Shown here one piece after another: positions 24,205-64,000 of a stretch of 64,000 bases of DNA. Made by a program: the position numbers and the translations under genes. The first letter of the stretch is position 1; the number at the start of each line of letters is the position of its first letter. Under the pieces are notes generated by a model that was not told the origin of the DNA, did no database searches, and was given only the letters and a program-made list of their open reading frames with translations. Source of the DNA: Apostichopus japonicus (lineage: Eukaryota; Echinodermata; Holothuroidea; Aspidochirotida; Stichopodidae); NCBI RefSeq assembly GCF_037975245.1, contig NC_092571.1:9648501-9712500 (forward strand), in the 5' to 3' direction.

Positions 24205-24682
24205 GACCAAACCTCCGCAACAACAGCCAGATGGAGAGTAAACATATTAACGAAGTAGAAAATAGATCAGAATTGGTATAATTGTTCCCAAAACGAGTCA
24301 TTAAAACACTGTTTCAAGTTCTGGTATAGGAGGGGTGGGATCAGATTTCTGTTTGCATGCTCTACAATGAATGTCAATGAATGTATTGTGACGGAAATGT
24401 GGCAAATGCCCTAACGTTATGACTTATAATTTAACAATATCCTGCTAAATCTAGTCTAATTTGGCTATTATAAAATAAATATCAGTGATCGAAGCTCCCG
24501 CAAAGAGCTTTGTGAATAAAGAATACAGAATACGATCAACTTACCGTTTTGGTAAGTACGGGTAAGCACTACGGAATACGTTAAAGAAAGCAAAACAAAG
24601 ACTTATAAAACTAAGATGAAATGATATAACCGAGTTTACTGAAGCGTTTGCAAACTGTAATTTTGCTCAAATTATTTAACAG

Positions 24683-24687
<5 letters not shown>
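24205..24687 (-). CDS. candidate terminal exon of the micro-exon gene (stop and 3' UTR)
   Basis: The position matches the microexon slot of a unit: an acceptor after TTTTCTCCTACTTTATTTTGGAG, but the following donor is degenerate (GTTAAA). From phase 1 the exon begins AC TGA, completing an Asn codon with the preceding A and stopping at 24685-24683. A missing donor plus an immediate in-frame stop fits a last exon. A separate 24-nt acceptor-donor pair at 24545-24568 lies inside the putative 3' UTR. Confidence 0.45.
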
Positions 24688-63744
<39,057 letters not shown>

Positions 63745-64000
63745 CTATAGAGAGAACAAAAGCGAAAAATATAATCGTAAAGCGACGTTACTAAAGAACA
63801 TATTTCCATACGTTAGTAAGTTAGCAAAGTACTATTATGAATACAGACAGAATAATCGGCTGTTCATGAAATACAAGGTGACGTAAGTACATTACCCCGT
63901 CGTAATGATTCCACACAGATAGGTTATAACCTTAATCACGGGTGTATACCTTATCTTGGAATTTGTTTAACTGTCAACTCGCACATGTTGTCTGTGAATA

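Noticed and set aside
24545-24568. 24-nt acceptor-donor pair (acceptor TATTCCGTAG, donor GTAAGTTG), in frame with exon 33
   Set aside because: Possible alternative exon, but it lies outside the aligned unit slot and inside the putative 3' UTR; kept only as an alternative ending.

Overview
The window is intron-rich, AT-rich eukaryotic DNA from a large repeat-laden animal genome. The repeat set (hAT-type elements, a Ty3/gypsy LTR element, a Penelope-like element with a hammerhead ribozyme, tRNA-derived SINEs, long TA tracts and minisatellites) suggests a marine invertebrate. A deuterostome such as an echinoderm or hemichordate is my guess; the sequence does not settle it. No conventional long-exon host gene is intact here.

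Left part (1 to about 24.1 kb): transposable-element debris and simple repeats. It holds a hAT-type element (2779-3809), a 20-bp minisatellite (4.8-5.7 kb), a broken MULE-type transposase gene that keeps a recognisable intron (6101-8271), a Penelope-like endonuclease fragment with an upstream hammerhead ribozyme and tRNA-like segment (12.6-13.6 kb), a 2.2-kb inverted-repeat element with nested insertions (13632-15877), two LINE 3' fragments (16.3-18.2 kb), a tRNA-like gene (18301-18372), and ATTAATC and TCTCAA arrays (21.5-23.1 kb).

Right part (about 24.2 kb to the window end): a tandem array of roughly 0.5-1.1-kb units on the minus strand. Nearly every unit carries a pyrimidine tract plus AG acceptor, then only 3, 6, 9 or 12 nt, then a GTAAG-type donor. 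I read 33 such microexons. Every one is a multiple of three, every implied intron is phase 1, and joined in order they keep exactly one frame open, giving 77 residues and a stop in a candidate last exon at 24687, with AATAAA at 24204-24199. I interpret this as the 3' part of one micro-exon gene whose 5' end lies beyond 64 kb. Because all exons are symmetric, almost any subset could be spliced without losing frame, as in the unrelated micro-exon genes of schistosomes. This is the candidate undescribed system. It is inferred from sequence only and needs transcript evidence.

The array has been invaded without losing frame: a rearranged gypsy element (37323-42633) sits between microexons 28 and 27, and hAT-like and other inverted-repeat elements sit in other introns. 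Parts of the array were copied recently (43.85-46.25 kb against 48.17-49.85 kb). Five units carry a microexon whose donor has changed from GT to AT and looks dead.
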